Shown piece after piece: positions 46,569 through 55,906 of a stretch of 64,000 nt of DNA; the first letter of the stretch is position 1; each line of letters starts with the position of its first letter. Made by a program: the position numbers and the translations under genes. The DNA is from Antiquaquibacter oligotrophicus (GTDB lineage: Bacteria > Actinomycetota > Actinomycetes > Actinomycetales > Microbacteriaceae): contig NZ_CP085036.1 of NCBI RefSeq assembly GCF_020535405.1, positions 186,001 to 250,000 of the forward strand, written 5' to 3'. A model generated the notes under the pieces. It saw only the letters and a list, made by a program, of their open reading frames with translations. It ran no database searches and had not been told where the DNA came from.

Positions 46569-47123
46569 CTAGCGGCGTGTTGCGGGGTCCGGCGGCACCG
46601 AGCCACGCGGCTCGCCGGTGGCTGGCAGAGGGTAGGTACGAATCAGCTCGGCGACGTCCGGATGACGCAGCGCCAGGGCATCCGGATCCCCGAGCTCCAC
46701 GTCCTCGGGCACAACACCCGGCGACTCCGTCGAGCCGCCGAGAAACCAGTCACCGGCCACACGCGCGGTGTGAAACGTGCCGCCCGGAATCAGTAGCTGC
46801 ACGTTGTGGCCGCCGAGGATATCGGGACCGATCGTGTGCCGACTGCTCGTGCCATCCTCCAACAGGAGCAACAACTCGAGCGGGTCTCCCGCGTAGTAGT
46901 GGTAGAGCTGGTCGTTGCGAATGCGGTGGAGTCGCACCGGCGCTTCCGGCGCGACGAGGAAGTACAGGGCGGTACCCACCGGGCGCGGTGACTGGAGCGG
47001 CGATGGCAGGGCATGGGCAGCAAGCTCAAGCGAGCTCGTGTAGGTGACGCGAACGTAACCGCACGTCTGCGCCGGGGTGAGGCCGAGTGCATCGATGACC
47101 TGCTGTGCCGTCGCCCTCGTCAT
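46569..47123 (-). CDS. Cupin_5 (DUF985) family protein
   Basis: A 184-residue single cupin domain. The family order is seen: an N-terminal helix (AQQVIDALGL), GTALYFLVAPEAPVRLHRIRNDQLYHYYAGDPLELLLL, then LIPGGTFHTARV. DUF985 cupins have unknown function. The usual HPEGG near the N-terminus reads TPAQTCG here. ATG 47123 overlaps the stop of the P-type ATPase by four bases, so the two are cotranscribed. Confidence 0.85.
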   Translation of the reverse strand: MTRATAQQVIDALGLTPAQTCGYVRVTYTSSLELAAHALPSPLQSPRPVGTALYFLVAPEAPVRLHRIRNDQLYHYYAGDPLELLLLLEDGTSSRHTIGPDILGGHNVQLLIPGGTFHTARVAGDWFLGGSTESPGVVPEDVELGDPDALALRHPDVAELIRTYPLPATGEPRGSVPPDPATRR

Positions 47124-49519
47124 CGCTGAACCGCAACCCATCGCGAATGGGCGACGTGCACAAGGGCGATACCGACAACCGCGACCGCGGTGCACCCGAG
47201 CACCGCGGTGAGGTACGGGGGCGGCAACGGCACGAGGATGAGGAACGAACTCGCGATCGGCACCGTCACCACGAGAATGAGACCCAGGATCATCGCGGCG
47301 ACGATCGCCGCCTTGATGAGCGAGAACGGCAGGGATCGGGAGACGAGCACCGCGAGTCCGGCGAGAGCGATCGCGATCGTCGCTCCGGTGCGTTCTTCGG
47401 CGACGCTCACCCCCTGGGCCCCCGCAATGAGCGCGATCGCGGTGATCATCGCCGCGATGACGAGGCCAGACGGTATCGCGAACGACAGCGAGCGACGGAG
47501 GAAGCCCGGCTCGTACCGACGCGCGTTCGGCAGCAGAGCGAGGAAGAATGCCGGGATTCCGATGGTGAGGCCGTCCGTCACCGACAGCTGGCGCGGCAGG
47601 AAGGGGAACTCGATCATCAGGGCACCGAATACGAGGGCGAGAGCGACCGCGTACGACGTCTTGGAGAGAAACAGCATCGAGACGCGTTCGACGTTCGCGA
47701 TCACCTGTCGTCCCTCTTTGACCACACCCGGCAGGTGCGAGAACCGACCATCGAGGAGGATCAGTCGAGCCACCGCCTTGGTGGCAGCAGAACCCGACTC
47801 CATGGCGATGCCGATGTCCGCGTCCTTGATCGCGAGAGCGTCGTTGACGCCGTCTCCCGTCATCGCGACCGTGTGGCCGGCAGCCTTGAGAGCAAGGACG
47901 ATCGCACGCTTCTGCTCGGGAGTCACCCGCCCGAACACCTGGTTGCGCTCGAGCACCTCGCGCAGTTCGCGCTCGTCCTCCGGCAGGTCACGCGCGTCGA
48001 ATCCACTGGCGTTCTCGAGGCCCACCTCGCGCGCGATCGCCGCAACGGTGTGCGGGTTGTCGCCGGAAATGATCCGAACGTCGACACCCTGATCGGCGAA
48101 GTACTCGAGCGTCTCGCGAGCATCGGGGCGGATGCTCTCGCGGAAGGTCAGCAGAGCCACGGGCTCGAGCTGCTCCGGGCGGCGTTCGGCGTCGGCATCC
48201 TCCGCGGTGAGCTGGGCATCGGCACGAGCCAGCACAAGCGTGCGTCGCCCGGAACCGGCGAGTTCCGCCGCGCGTTTCAGGAGCGGGCCGTACTCGCCGC
48301 CATCACCGAAAACCATCTCCGGGCCACCGAGCACCCACGTGCCCGTCGGGCCCGTCGAGAACGACACGGCGCTCCATTTGCGAGCAGACGAGAACGGAAT
48401 ACGCTCGGCGGCGACGAGAGGCTCGGTTATCGGGAACTCGGGCGCGAGACAGCGTGCGGTTGCATTCGCGTCGGGCTCGGCGCCGTTCCACGCGAGCACT
48501 GCGTGCCAGTCCTCATTGCTGTGGTCGCCGAGCGCGTGCGCCTCATCGAACACGATGTCGCCGGCCGTGAGCGTTCCGGTCTTGTCGAGGCAAATGATGT
48601 CGACGCGGGCAAGGCCCTCGACCGCGGCGAGTTCTTGCACGAGCACTTTGCGCCGGGAGAGTTTCACGGCACCGACCGCGAAAGCGATGCTCGTCATGAG
48701 CACGAGCCCGAGGGGAATCATCGCGACAACCGCAGCGATCGTGTCCACGGCCGCGTCTCGCCAGTCCCCGGACTCGATCGCTTCGGCCCAACCGCCTTCC
48801 GCAACCATCTGGGCGTTGAGCACAAGCAGGGTGAGCGGCCCGATCGCCCACGTCAGCCACGTGAGCACGCGGTTGATGGACGACCGCAACTCCGAGGCAA
48901 CCAAGGAGAACCGCTTCGCCTGGCTGGCGAGCTGGTTGGCGAAGGAGTCAGCGCCAACACGATCGACCCGAGCCGCGCCCTCCCCCGCGACGACCACCGA
49001 ACCCGACAACAGGCGGTCGCCCGGATCCTTATCGACGGGATCGGATTCGCCCGTGAGCATTGATTCGTCGACCTGGAGACGCGCAGAGGAGACGACCGCG
49101 GCATCCGCCGGCACCTGCTCCCCGGGGCGAAGCTCCAAGAGGTCGTCGAGCACAACCTCAGCGACGGCTACCTGTTGTTCCACGTCGTCTCGACGCACTC
49201 GAGCGAGCGGAGCATTGAGGAGAGCCAGCCTGTCGAGCGCGAGTTTCGCGCGATACTCCTGGACCGTGCCGATGACCGCATTGGCGAGGGCGCTCAGGCC
49301 GAAGAGCGCGTCCTGCCAGTGGCCGATCGCGAGCAGCACGATGAAACATCCCGCGATGATTGCATTGAAGAGCGTGAGTACATTGGCGCGGAGAATCGCC
49401 CCCAGGCTACGGCTCGACGGCGGGGAGAATGCGTTGGTTCTGCCGTCGGCTCGACGCGCTGCCACCTCCGCGGCGGAGAGTCCCCGCTCCGCGATGGCCC
49501 CCTCCGGCGCGGTCAGCAT
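47120..49519 (-). CDS. Cation-translocating P-type ATPase (CtpE-like)
   Basis: A 799-residue ion pump. Seen: the dephosphorylation motif LTGESD, the phosphorylated Asp in CLDKTGTLTAGD, the nucleotide-domain segments, and TGDGVNDALAIKDADIGIAM. Ten membrane segments in the P-II/CtpE arrangement; length equals that of mycobacterial CtpE, a calcium uptake ATPase. The M4 segment reads IPLGLV where most P-II pumps have PEGL, so a charged ion ligand is missing. Ion specificity is uncertain. Confidence 0.9.
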   Translation of the reverse strand: MLTAPEGAIAERGLSAAEVAARRADGRTNAFSPPSSRSLGAILRANVLTLFNAIIAGCFIVLLAIGHWQDALFGLSALANAVIGTVQEYRAKLALDRLALLNAPLARVRRDDVEQQVAVAEVVLDDLLELRPGEQVPADAAVVSSARLQVDESMLTGESDPVDKDPGDRLLSGSVVVAGEGAARVDRVGADSFANQLASQAKRFSLVASELRSSINRVLTWLTWAIGPLTLLVLNAQMVAEGGWAEAIESGDWRDAAVDTIAAVVAMIPLGLVLMTSIAFAVGAVKLSRRKVLVQELAAVEGLARVDIICLDKTGTLTAGDIVFDEAHALGDHSNEDWHAVLAWNGAEPDANATARCLAPEFPITEPLVAAERIPFSSARKWSAVSFSTGPTGTWVLGGPEMVFGDGGEYGPLLKRAAELAGSGRRTLVLARADAQLTAEDADAERRPEQLEPVALLTFRESIRPDARETLEYFADQGVDVRIISGDNPHTVAAIAREVGLENASGFDARDLPEDERELREVLERNQVFGRVTPEQKRAIVLALKAAGHTVAMTGDGVNDALAIKDADIGIAMESGSAATKAVARLILLDGRFSHLPGVVKEGRQVIANVERVSMLFLSKTSYAVALALVFGALMIEFPFLPRQLSVTDGLTIGIPAFFLALLPNARRYEPGFLRRSLSFAIPSGLVIAAMITAIALIAGAQGVSVAEERTGATIAIALAGLAVLVSRSLPFSLIKAAIVAAMILGLILVVTVPIASSFLILVPLPPPYLTAVLGCTAVAVVGIALVHVAHSRWVAVQR

Positions 49520-49548
49520 GGTGTGATCCTAGTGACCGGATGCCCGGA

Positions 49549-50742
49549 TCAGGCGTCCGCGGCGGCGAGCTGGCCGCACGCGCCGTCGATTTCCTTGCCC
49601 CGGGTATCACGCAGGGTCGTGGGGATACCCGCTGCCTCGATGCGGCGCACGAACTCCCGCATAACGTCAGGCTCCGACGACGTCCAGATGGAGCCCGGCG
49701 TTGGGTTGAGGGGAATCGGGTTGACGTGCACCCACCCGCGGCCACGCTCGTTGAGTTTCGCCGCGAGAAGGTCGGCGCGCCAACCGTGGTCGTTCATGTC
49801 TTTGATGAGCGCGTACTCGATCGAGACGCGGCGCCCGGTCGCCTCGAAGTAGGCACGCGCGGCGTCGAGCGCCTCGTCGACCTTCCAGCGCGAGTTGACC
49901 GGAATGAGTTCGTCGCGAAGATCATCGTCCGGAGCGTGAAGGGACAGGGCGAACGTGACCGGAATCTTCTCCTCGGCAAGCTTGCGGATGGCAGGCACGA
50001 GGCCCACCGTCGAGACGGTGATGTGGCGCGCCGACATCCCGAGCCCGTCGGGCTGGGGTGCCGTCATGATGCGCACCGCGTCGATCACACGCTTGTAGTT
50101 GGCGAGCGGCTCACCCATACCCATGAAGACGATGTTGGTGACACGCTCGCCGTCGTGCTCCGCCTTGCCGAGCTCCCCCTCGGCGATGGCGCGATTCGCG
50201 CGCACCACCTGGTCGATGATCTCGGCGGTCGACATGTTGCGGGTGAGACCGGCCTGCCCGGTAGCGCAGAACGGGCAGTTCATGCCGCAGCCAGCCTGCG
50301 ACGACACGCACAGCGTGATGCGGCCCGGGTAACGCATGAGCACGGACTCGACAAGGGCGCCGTCATGCAGCTTCCACAAGAACTTGATCGTGTCGCCCTT
50401 GTCGGTGGCGATACGCCGCACCTCCGTGAGCAGCGGCGGGAGCATCCCGGCGACCAGTTCGTCACGAGAGGATGCCGGCAGGTCGGTCATTTCGGAGGCG
50501 ACATCGGTGTACCGCGAGAAGTAGTGGGTGGAAAGCTGTGTGGCCCGGTAGGCGGGCATCCCGAGCTCCTTGAGGCGCTCGCGACGCGCGGCCGGGTCCA
50601 GGTCGGCGAGGTGCACGGGAGGCTTTCCGCGCTTCGGCGACGCGAACTGCAGGGCTGGCCTACCGTCGGGCCCCATCGCCTGCACCCAACCCTCCGGGGT
50701 CGGGCGAACCTGGGGGCGGGCATCCCGCACGGTCTTGTCCAT
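49549..50742 (-). CDS. rlmN: Dual-specificity RNA methyltransferase RlmN
   Basis: A 397-residue radical-SAM enzyme making m2A2503 in 23S rRNA and m2A37 in some tRNAs. The cluster motif CxxxCxxC is at [11 protein letters not shown], preceded by [10 protein letters not shown]; the later [11 protein letters not shown] and [15 protein letters not shown] are family features, and the C-terminal Cys ([15 protein letters not shown]) is the methyl-carrying cysteine. ATG 50742. Monocistronic, divergent from the luciferase-like gene with 121 bp between. Confidence 0.96.
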   Translation of the reverse strand: MDKTVRDARPQVRPTPEGWVQAMGPDGRPALQFASPKRGKPPVHLADLDPAARRERLKELGMPAYRATQLSTHYFSRYTDVASEMTDLPASSRDELVAGMLPPLLTEVRRIATDKGDTIKFLWKLHDGALVESVLMRYPGRITLCVSSQAGCGMNCPFCATGQAGLTRNMSTAEIIDQVVRANRAIAEGELGKAEHDGERVTNIVFMGMGEPLANYKRVIDAVRIMTAPQPDGLGMSARHITVSTVGLVPAIRKLAEEKIPVTFALSLHAPDDDLRDELIPVNSRWKVDEALDAARAYFEATGRRVSIEYALIKDMNDHGWRADLLAAKLNERGRGWVHVNPIPLNPTPGSIWTSSEPDVMREFVRRIEAAGIPTTLRDTRGKEIDGACGQLAAADA

Positions 50743-50863
50743 GGGTTAAGGGTAACCGCCGTGCGCGTGGCAGGCCCGAGTGAGCAGTTGCGACACGTTG
50801 GCGCAGCACAACTAGTCGCAGGTGCACTCTGGAGGCACGGGACCCTGGACTACGCTCGCGGGC

Positions 50864-51877
50864 ATGACGCGTATCGGGTTTCTCTCGTTCGGGCATTGGC
50901 AGGCGGTGCCGGGTTCGAAGGTGCTGACTGGTCAGGACTCACTCCTTCAGACCATCGAACTCGCGGTCGCCGCCGAGGAACTCGGGGTGGACGGCGCTTT
51001 TGTTCGTGTTCACCACTTCGCCCGGCAGCTTGCCTCGCCCTTCCCCCTGCTCGCCGCGATCGGCGCGAAGACCTCGCGCATCGAGATCGGCACGGGTGTG
51101 ATCGACATGCGGTACGAGAACCCGCTGTACATGGCTGAGGATGCGGCGGCCGCCGACCTCATCAGCGGCGGGCGGCTTCAGCTCGGCATCAGTCGAGGGT
51201 CACCCGAGACGGCCCTCCGCGGGTACGAGTCCTTCGGATATGTGCCCGCCGATGGCGAGGATGACGGAACCATGGCTCGCCACCACGCCGAGGTCTTCCG
51301 TGCCGCAATCGCCGGTGCCGGAGTCGCGCAGGCGAACCCGGCGATGACGGGGACAACTGCTCCACTGTCCATCCAGCCCCAATCCCCCGGGCTCTCCGAC
51401 CGCATCTGGTGGGGCTCCGGCACCCGAGCGACCGCGGAGTGGACGGCCCAGCAGGGCATGAACCTCATGAGCTCGACCCTGCTGACCGAGGACACCGGAG
51501 TTCCGTTCGATGAACTGCAGGCGGAGCAGATCGCGTTGTTCCGTTCGGCGTGGGTCGCTGCGGGATGGGAGCGCGAACCCCGCGTGTCGGTGAGCCGCAG
51601 CATCCTGCCGATCATCGACGACGAGACACGGCACTACTTCGGTTTGCGAGCGCAGGCCGACGCCAAGGATCAGGTGGGCATGCTCGACGGCGCTCTGTCG
51701 CGATTCGGTCGCAGCTACATCGGCGAACCCGACGCGATCGCCGCCGAGTTGGCTCAGGATGCCGCGGTCGCCGCAGCGGACACGGTGCTCGTCACCGTGC
51801 CCAACCAGCTCGGTGTCGAGTTCAACGCGAAGATCCTCGGCAGCATCATGCGCGACATCGCGCCCGCGTTGCGCTGA
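50864..51877 (+). CDS. Luciferase-like (bacterial luciferase family) monooxygenase
   Basis: A 337-residue TIM-barrel protein of the F420- or FMN-dependent luciferase-like superfamily. Seen: GFLSFGHWQ at the N-terminus, GAFVRVHHFARQ, a flavin-facing IEIGTGVIDMRYENP, and GRLQLGISRGSPE. The substrate is unknown, and whether it uses FMN or F420 is not clear from the sequence. ATG 50864. A long inverted repeat follows in the 167-bp gap before the next gene. Confidence 0.88.
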   Translation: MTRIGFLSFGHWQAVPGSKVLTGQDSLLQTIELAVAAEELGVDGAFVRVHHFARQLASPFPLLAAIGAKTSRIEIGTGVIDMRYENPLYMAEDAAAADLISGGRLQLGISRGSPETALRGYESFGYVPADGEDDGTMARHHAEVFRAAIAGAGVAQANPAMTGTTAPLSIQPQSPGLSDRIWWGSGTRATAEWTAQQGMNLMSSTLLTEDTGVPFDELQAEQIALFRSAWVAAGWEREPRVSVSRSILPIIDDETRHYFGLRAQADAKDQVGMLDGALSRFGRSYIGEPDAIAAELAQDAAVAAADTVLVTVPNQLGVEFNAKILGSIMRDIAPALR

Positions 51878-51906
51878 GCCGGGCATCCGCCCCGCGTCAT
51901 CCCCGT

Positions 51907-51993
51907 CATCCCAAATGCAGGAGATTCGGCCGCCCGATTCCGGATCCCGCGTGAAGTGCCCGTAAATACTTCGGAACTCCTGCATTTGGGATG
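51907..51993. repeat. 17-bp perfect inverted repeat spanning 87 bp
   Basis: CATCCCAAATGCAGGAG (51907-51923) and its exact complement (51977-51993) enclose a 53-base loop. No open reading frame lies inside. It could be a small palindromic repeat element, a long-loop terminator or a remnant of a miniature transposon; only one copy was noticed in this window. Confidence 0.75.
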
Positions 51994-52044
51994 GACGGTG
52001 GCGCTACTAGTGTCTGAGGTACCCACCCCGCACAGGAGAACAGC

Positions 52045-53085
52045 ATGGCGAATCCCTCACTGCACAAGGCGTCCCTCACCGCGGGCGAGCACGTATTCGA
52101 GAACGAGTTCGGGTCGATCACCCAGCTCACGTCGGCCTCGTTGCCGATCCTCTCCGGGCTCTCCATCAAGCGCATCACGCTCGCGCCGGGCGCCATCCGC
52201 GAACCGCAGTGGAACGTCAACGCCAACCAGCTCGCCTACGTGATCACGGGCACGGTGCTCGTGTCGATGCTCGGCAACAAGGACGAGTTCTCGTCATTCA
52301 TCGTGAAGCCCGGGCAGATGTACCACGTCGAGTCTGGCGCGGTCTATCACATCGAGAACATCGGAGACGATGAGGCCGAGATCATCGCGGGTCTGCGCAG
52401 CGATCGGCCTGCGCACTTCTCCCTGCGCAATAGTTTCAGCGCAATGACGGATGCCGTGCTCGGCAACACCTACGGAATGCCGGCGTCGACCTTCGAGGTC
52501 TTCGACCGGGAGCGGGCATCCCAAATCGTTCGGCGTGAGGGCAGCGCTCGGGTGCCGGACTCTGCAGGTCTCCCCAACGCGCATCTGTTCGACGTCGAGG
52601 GCGAGATCGCGCCCCTGCAGTACGACTACGGCTACGCCAAGTTCGCGCGATCCCAGTACTGGGCTGCCCTAGAGGACCTCTCCATGTATTCGCTCGGCGT
52701 GGGCGGCACCGGCATGCGGGAGCCGCACTGGCATCCGATCACCGCGGAGATGGGTTACGTACAGAAGGGCAACGCCCGGATGACCGTGCTCAGCCCCGAC
52801 GGAAGTCTCGAGACCTACGAACTGAACCCGGGCGACACCTACTTCATCCCGCGCGCCTACCCGCATCACATTGAGGCTCTCGGAGATGAGGGCATCCACT
52901 TTCTCATCTTCTTCGACCAGCCCATGCCGGGTGACATTGGCTACCGCGCGACCGCGTCCGCGTTCTCGCGTGAGGTGCTCGCCGCGGCCTTCGAGGTGCC
53001 TGAGGCGAACCTGCCGCAGTTCCCCGAGACACCCATCGACCCACTCATCGTGGAGCGCATCAACCCGCGCGACCCCGTGGAGTAG
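52045..53085 (+). CDS. Bicupin (oxalate decarboxylase-like), first metal site degenerate
   Basis: A 346-residue protein of two cupin domains, resembling oxalate decarboxylase family members. The second domain is intact (HWH at 228-230, Glu235, His274-275). In the first, the equivalent residues are Gln55, Asn57 and Gln62 where His, His and Glu are expected; His102 remains. So only one metal site is likely functional, which makes true oxalate decarboxylase activity doubtful. ATG 52045; an AGGAGAACAGC stretch precedes it. Confidence 0.85.
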   Translation: MANPSLHKASLTAGEHVFENEFGSITQLTSASLPILSGLSIKRITLAPGAIREPQWNVNANQLAYVITGTVLVSMLGNKDEFSSFIVKPGQMYHVESGAVYHIENIGDDEAEIIAGLRSDRPAHFSLRNSFSAMTDAVLGNTYGMPASTFEVFDRERASQIVRREGSARVPDSAGLPNAHLFDVEGEIAPLQYDYGYAKFARSQYWAALEDLSMYSLGVGGTGMREPHWHPITAEMGYVQKGNARMTVLSPDGSLETYELNPGDTYFIPRAYPHHIEALGDEGIHFLIFFDQPMPGDIGYRATASAFSREVLAAAFEVPEANLPQFPETPIDPLIVERINPRDPVE

Positions 53086-53131
53086 CCCGCACGTGTCATT
53101 CGGGGGTCTCCAGCCTCGATACGGTAGAGGA

Positions 53132-55798
53132 ATGCGCGAGCCCACCCCCACTGAGACCCTGAAACTTGTCGGGCGTTACGAAGCCGGGCAGGAAATACCC
53201 GAACACATGCGCGCCGAGGTGCGGATGCTCGGCGAGCTGCTCGGCCGTGTGCTGCGAGAAAGTGGCTCCCCCGGTCTGTACGAAGACGTCGAACGGCTGC
53301 GCATCGCCACGATCCAGGCCTACGTTGACGCCGGGCCCGAAGCCTTCGCGCGTGCTGCCGAGGTCGCGGAATCCTTCGACATCGAGCGTGCCGAAGAAGT
53401 TGCTCGCGCCTTTACCGCCTACTTCCACCTCGTGAACCTCGCCGAAGAGCACCAGCGTGTGCGCGTCCTGCGCGAGCGTGCGGCGAGCGACTCGGAGCCC
53501 GGCAACGACTCCGTCGACGGCGCATTCGCGCAGCTGAGCGCCGAGATCGGCGGAGACGCCGCCCTGCAGCGACTCCGAGAGTTGCGCTTCCACCCGGTGT
53601 TCACCGCACACCCCACCGAGGCCCGCCGTCGTGCCGTCTCCGACACGATTCGCCGCCTCGCTACCCTCGTTCGCGAAAACGACGCCTCCCCCGGTGGCGC
53701 TGAGGGTGACCGCATCAAGCGCGCCATGCTCGCCGAGATCGACACCCTGTGGCGCACAGCACCGCTCCGCGCCGAGAAGCCGACCCCCATCGACGAGGTC
53801 CGCTCCGTCATGGCGATCTTCGACGAGACCCTGTACACGTCCATTCCCGCCGTCTACCGCCGCATCGATGACGCGTTGCAGGGCGGTCGCGCCGGGTCCA
53901 CCGCGCCCGTGGTTGAGCCCTTCGTCAGGGTCGGCACGTGGGTCGGCGGCGACCGTGACGGTAACCCATTTGTCACGGCATCCGTCACCCGCGACGCGGC
54001 AGCCATCGCAAGCGAGCACGTTCTGCTCGGCCTGGAGCGTACGACCGCTCGCGTCGGTCGTGAACTGACCCTGGACGCGACGACCACCCCGCCGTCCGCC
54101 GACCTCACCGCCCTGTGGCAGTCGCTGCGCTCGGCCGACGAGGCCGTGGCGGATGAAGTGGCCAAGCGCTCCCCCAACGAGACCCACCGACGTGTGCTGC
54201 TCATGATCGCTCGGCGTATCGCTGCGACGCGCACACGCGACGCCGACCTCGCCTACCGCGACCCCGAGGAACTCCTCGCGCAGTTGCGCATCGTGCAGGA
54301 GTCGCTCGTTGCGGCATCCGCGCCTCGCCAGGCGTACGGCGCCCTGCAGGAGCTCATCTGGCAGGTGCAGACCTTTGGGTTCCACCTCGCCGAACTCGAG
54401 GTTCGTCAGCACTCCGCCGTCCACGCCAAGGTGATCGCCGAGGTCGAGGCCGGCGGTGAGCTGAGCGAGCAGGCGCAGGAAGTGCTCGAGGTCATCCGCG
54501 TGATCGCGCAGATCCAGAAGCGCTACGGACCGCGCGCGGCAGGCCGCTACATCGTCTCGTTCACGCAGTCCGCCGAAGATCTCGCCACCGTGCACCGCCT
54601 CGCACGTGCAGCGGTTGGTCCCCAGGGCACTCCCCCGGTGCTCGACGTGATCCCGCTGTTCGAGACGTTCGCCGACCTCCAGGCGGCACCCGGCATCCTC
54701 GCCGAAATCGTTGAGCACCCCGAATTCTCCGCGCGACTGGATGCCACGGGCCGCAAGCTCGAGGTCATGCTCGGCTACTCCGACTCCTCCAAGGATGTCG
54801 GCCCCGTCGCCGCGACCCTCGCACTGTACGAAGCCCAGGAGAAGATCTCCACGTGGGCGCGCGAGAACAACATCGAGCTCACCCTCTTCCACGGTCGCGG
54901 CGGCGCGCTCGGCCGCGGCGGTGGCCCCGCGAACTCCGCGATCCTCGGCCAGCCGCCGCACTCCGTCGACGGACGCTTCAAGGTCACCGAACAGGGCGAG
55001 GTCATCTTCGCCCGCTACGGCGACCCCGACATCGCGATGCGTCACGTCGATCAGGTTGCAGCCGCGACGCTGCTTGCGTCCGCCCCCTCCATCGAGCAGC
55101 GCAACGACGGGGCTGCCACGCGGTTCGCGGACGTCGCAGCGACGATGGATGCGGCATCCCGCAAGCGTTTCTTCGAACTCGTGAAGTCGCCCGGCTTCGC
55201 CCCGTGGTTCGCCACCGTAACTCCCATGGAGGAAATCGGACTCCTGGCACTCGGATCGCGCCCCGCGCGACGCGGCCTCTCCGTTGAGTCTCTCGAGGAC
55301 CTGCGCGCGATTCCGTGGGTGTTCTCGTGGACGCAGGCGCGTATCAACCTTACGGGATGGTTCGGACTCGGGTCCGCGCTGGAGGCGGTGGGAGATGCCG
55401 AGAAGCTCGCCCTCGCCTACGCGGAGTGGCCGATCTTCCGCACCATGATCGACAACGTCGCCATGAGCCTCGCGAAAGCCGACGAGCGTATCGCTCAGCG
55501 TTACCTCGAGCTCGGTGACCGAGACGATCTTGCCGATCTCGTCAACGAGGAGATGGACCTCACCCGCGAATGGGTTGTGCGTCTCACCGGGGGCGATGAA
55601 CTGCTCGCTAACAAGCCCGTACTGCAGCGTGCCGTCAAGATGCGCAGCCCCTACGTGGACGCACTCTCACTGCTCCAACTACGAGCCCTTCGAGAACTGC
55701 GTGCGACACCGCAGAACGCGGACCCGGATCCCGAGCTGCAGCGGCTCCTGCTGCTCTCCGTGAGCGGGGTCGCGGCAGGGCTGCAGAACACGGGGTAG
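53132..55798 (+). CDS. ppc: Phosphoenolpyruvate carboxylase
   Basis: An 888-residue cytoplasmic enzyme making oxaloacetate from PEP and bicarbonate. Seen: FTAHPTEARRR (catalytic His near 160), WVGGDRDGNPFVT, LGYSDSSKDVG (substrate Lys/Arg region), FHGRGGALGRGGGP, and the conserved C-terminal QNTG. ATG 53132 has GTAGAGGA just upstream. The last 18 bp of the gene (CTGCAGAACACGGGGTAG) recur exactly at 59097-59114, on the far side of the sigma-factor cassette. Confidence 0.97.
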   Translation: MREPTPTETLKLVGRYEAGQEIPEHMRAEVRMLGELLGRVLRESGSPGLYEDVERLRIATIQAYVDAGPEAFARAAEVAESFDIERAEEVARAFTAYFHLVNLAEEHQRVRVLRERAASDSEPGNDSVDGAFAQLSAEIGGDAALQRLRELRFHPVFTAHPTEARRRAVSDTIRRLATLVRENDASPGGAEGDRIKRAMLAEIDTLWRTAPLRAEKPTPIDEVRSVMAIFDETLYTSIPAVYRRIDDALQGGRAGSTAPVVEPFVRVGTWVGGDRDGNPFVTASVTRDAAAIASEHVLLGLERTTARVGRELTLDATTTPPSADLTALWQSLRSADEAVADEVAKRSPNETHRRVLLMIARRIAATRTRDADLAYRDPEELLAQLRIVQESLVAASAPRQAYGALQELIWQVQTFGFHLAELEVRQHSAVHAKVIAEVEAGGELSEQAQEVLEVIRVIAQIQKRYGPRAAGRYIVSFTQSAEDLATVHRLARAAVGPQGTPPVLDVIPLFETFADLQAAPGILAEIVEHPEFSARLDATGRKLEVMLGYSDSSKDVGPVAATLALYEAQEKISTWARENNIELTLFHGRGGALGRGGGPANSAILGQPPHSVDGRFKVTEQGEVIFARYGDPDIAMRHVDQVAAATLLASAPSIEQRNDGAATRFADVAATMDAASRKRFFELVKSPGFAPWFATVTPMEEIGLLALGSRPARRGLSVESLEDLRAIPWVFSWTQARINLTGWFGLGSALEAVGDAEKLALAYAEWPIFRTMIDNVAMSLAKADERIAQRYLELGDRDDLADLVNEEMDLTREWVVRLTGGDELLANKPVLQRAVKMRSPYVDALSLLQLRALRELRATPQNADPDPELQRLLLLSVSGVAAGLQNTG
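55781..55798 (+). repeat. Left 18-bp direct repeat at the ppc 3' end
   Basis: CTGCAGAACACGGGGTAG, which encodes the last five residues and stop of ppc. An exact second copy is at 59097-59114. The bases just outside both copies differ, so the repeat is exactly 18 bp. Confidence 0.9.
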
Positions 55799-55814
55799 GT
55801 TCGCCACGCGCGCG

Positions 55815-55844
55815 ACCTCACATGTGCAGCCGCCGTTTCGTCAT
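55815..55844 (+). promoter_or_regulatory. Predicted ECF41 promoter before the sigma factor gene
   Basis: ACCTCACA (55815-55822), 16 bases, then CGTCAT (55839-55844), 62 bp before the GTG start. The same arrangement precedes the two paralogous targets. ECF41 promoters described elsewhere resemble TGTCACA-N16-17-CGTC (from memory). Confidence 0.75.
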
Positions 55845-55906
55845 ATTTGCGACACGACACGGTCGGATACTCAGCCGATCCGGCGGCCGACGAAAGAGAG
55901 ATCCGC

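Noticed and set aside
47105..49063. A 652-codon open frame antisense to the P-type ATPase gene
   Set aside because: Its product is rich in Arg, Asp, Glu and His with no domain, and it mirrors a conserved gene. High GC content makes long antisense frames common.
53096..55045. A 649-codon open frame antisense to ppc
   Set aside because: Opposite strand to an unambiguous PEP carboxylase; the composition is that of a GC-driven shadow frame.
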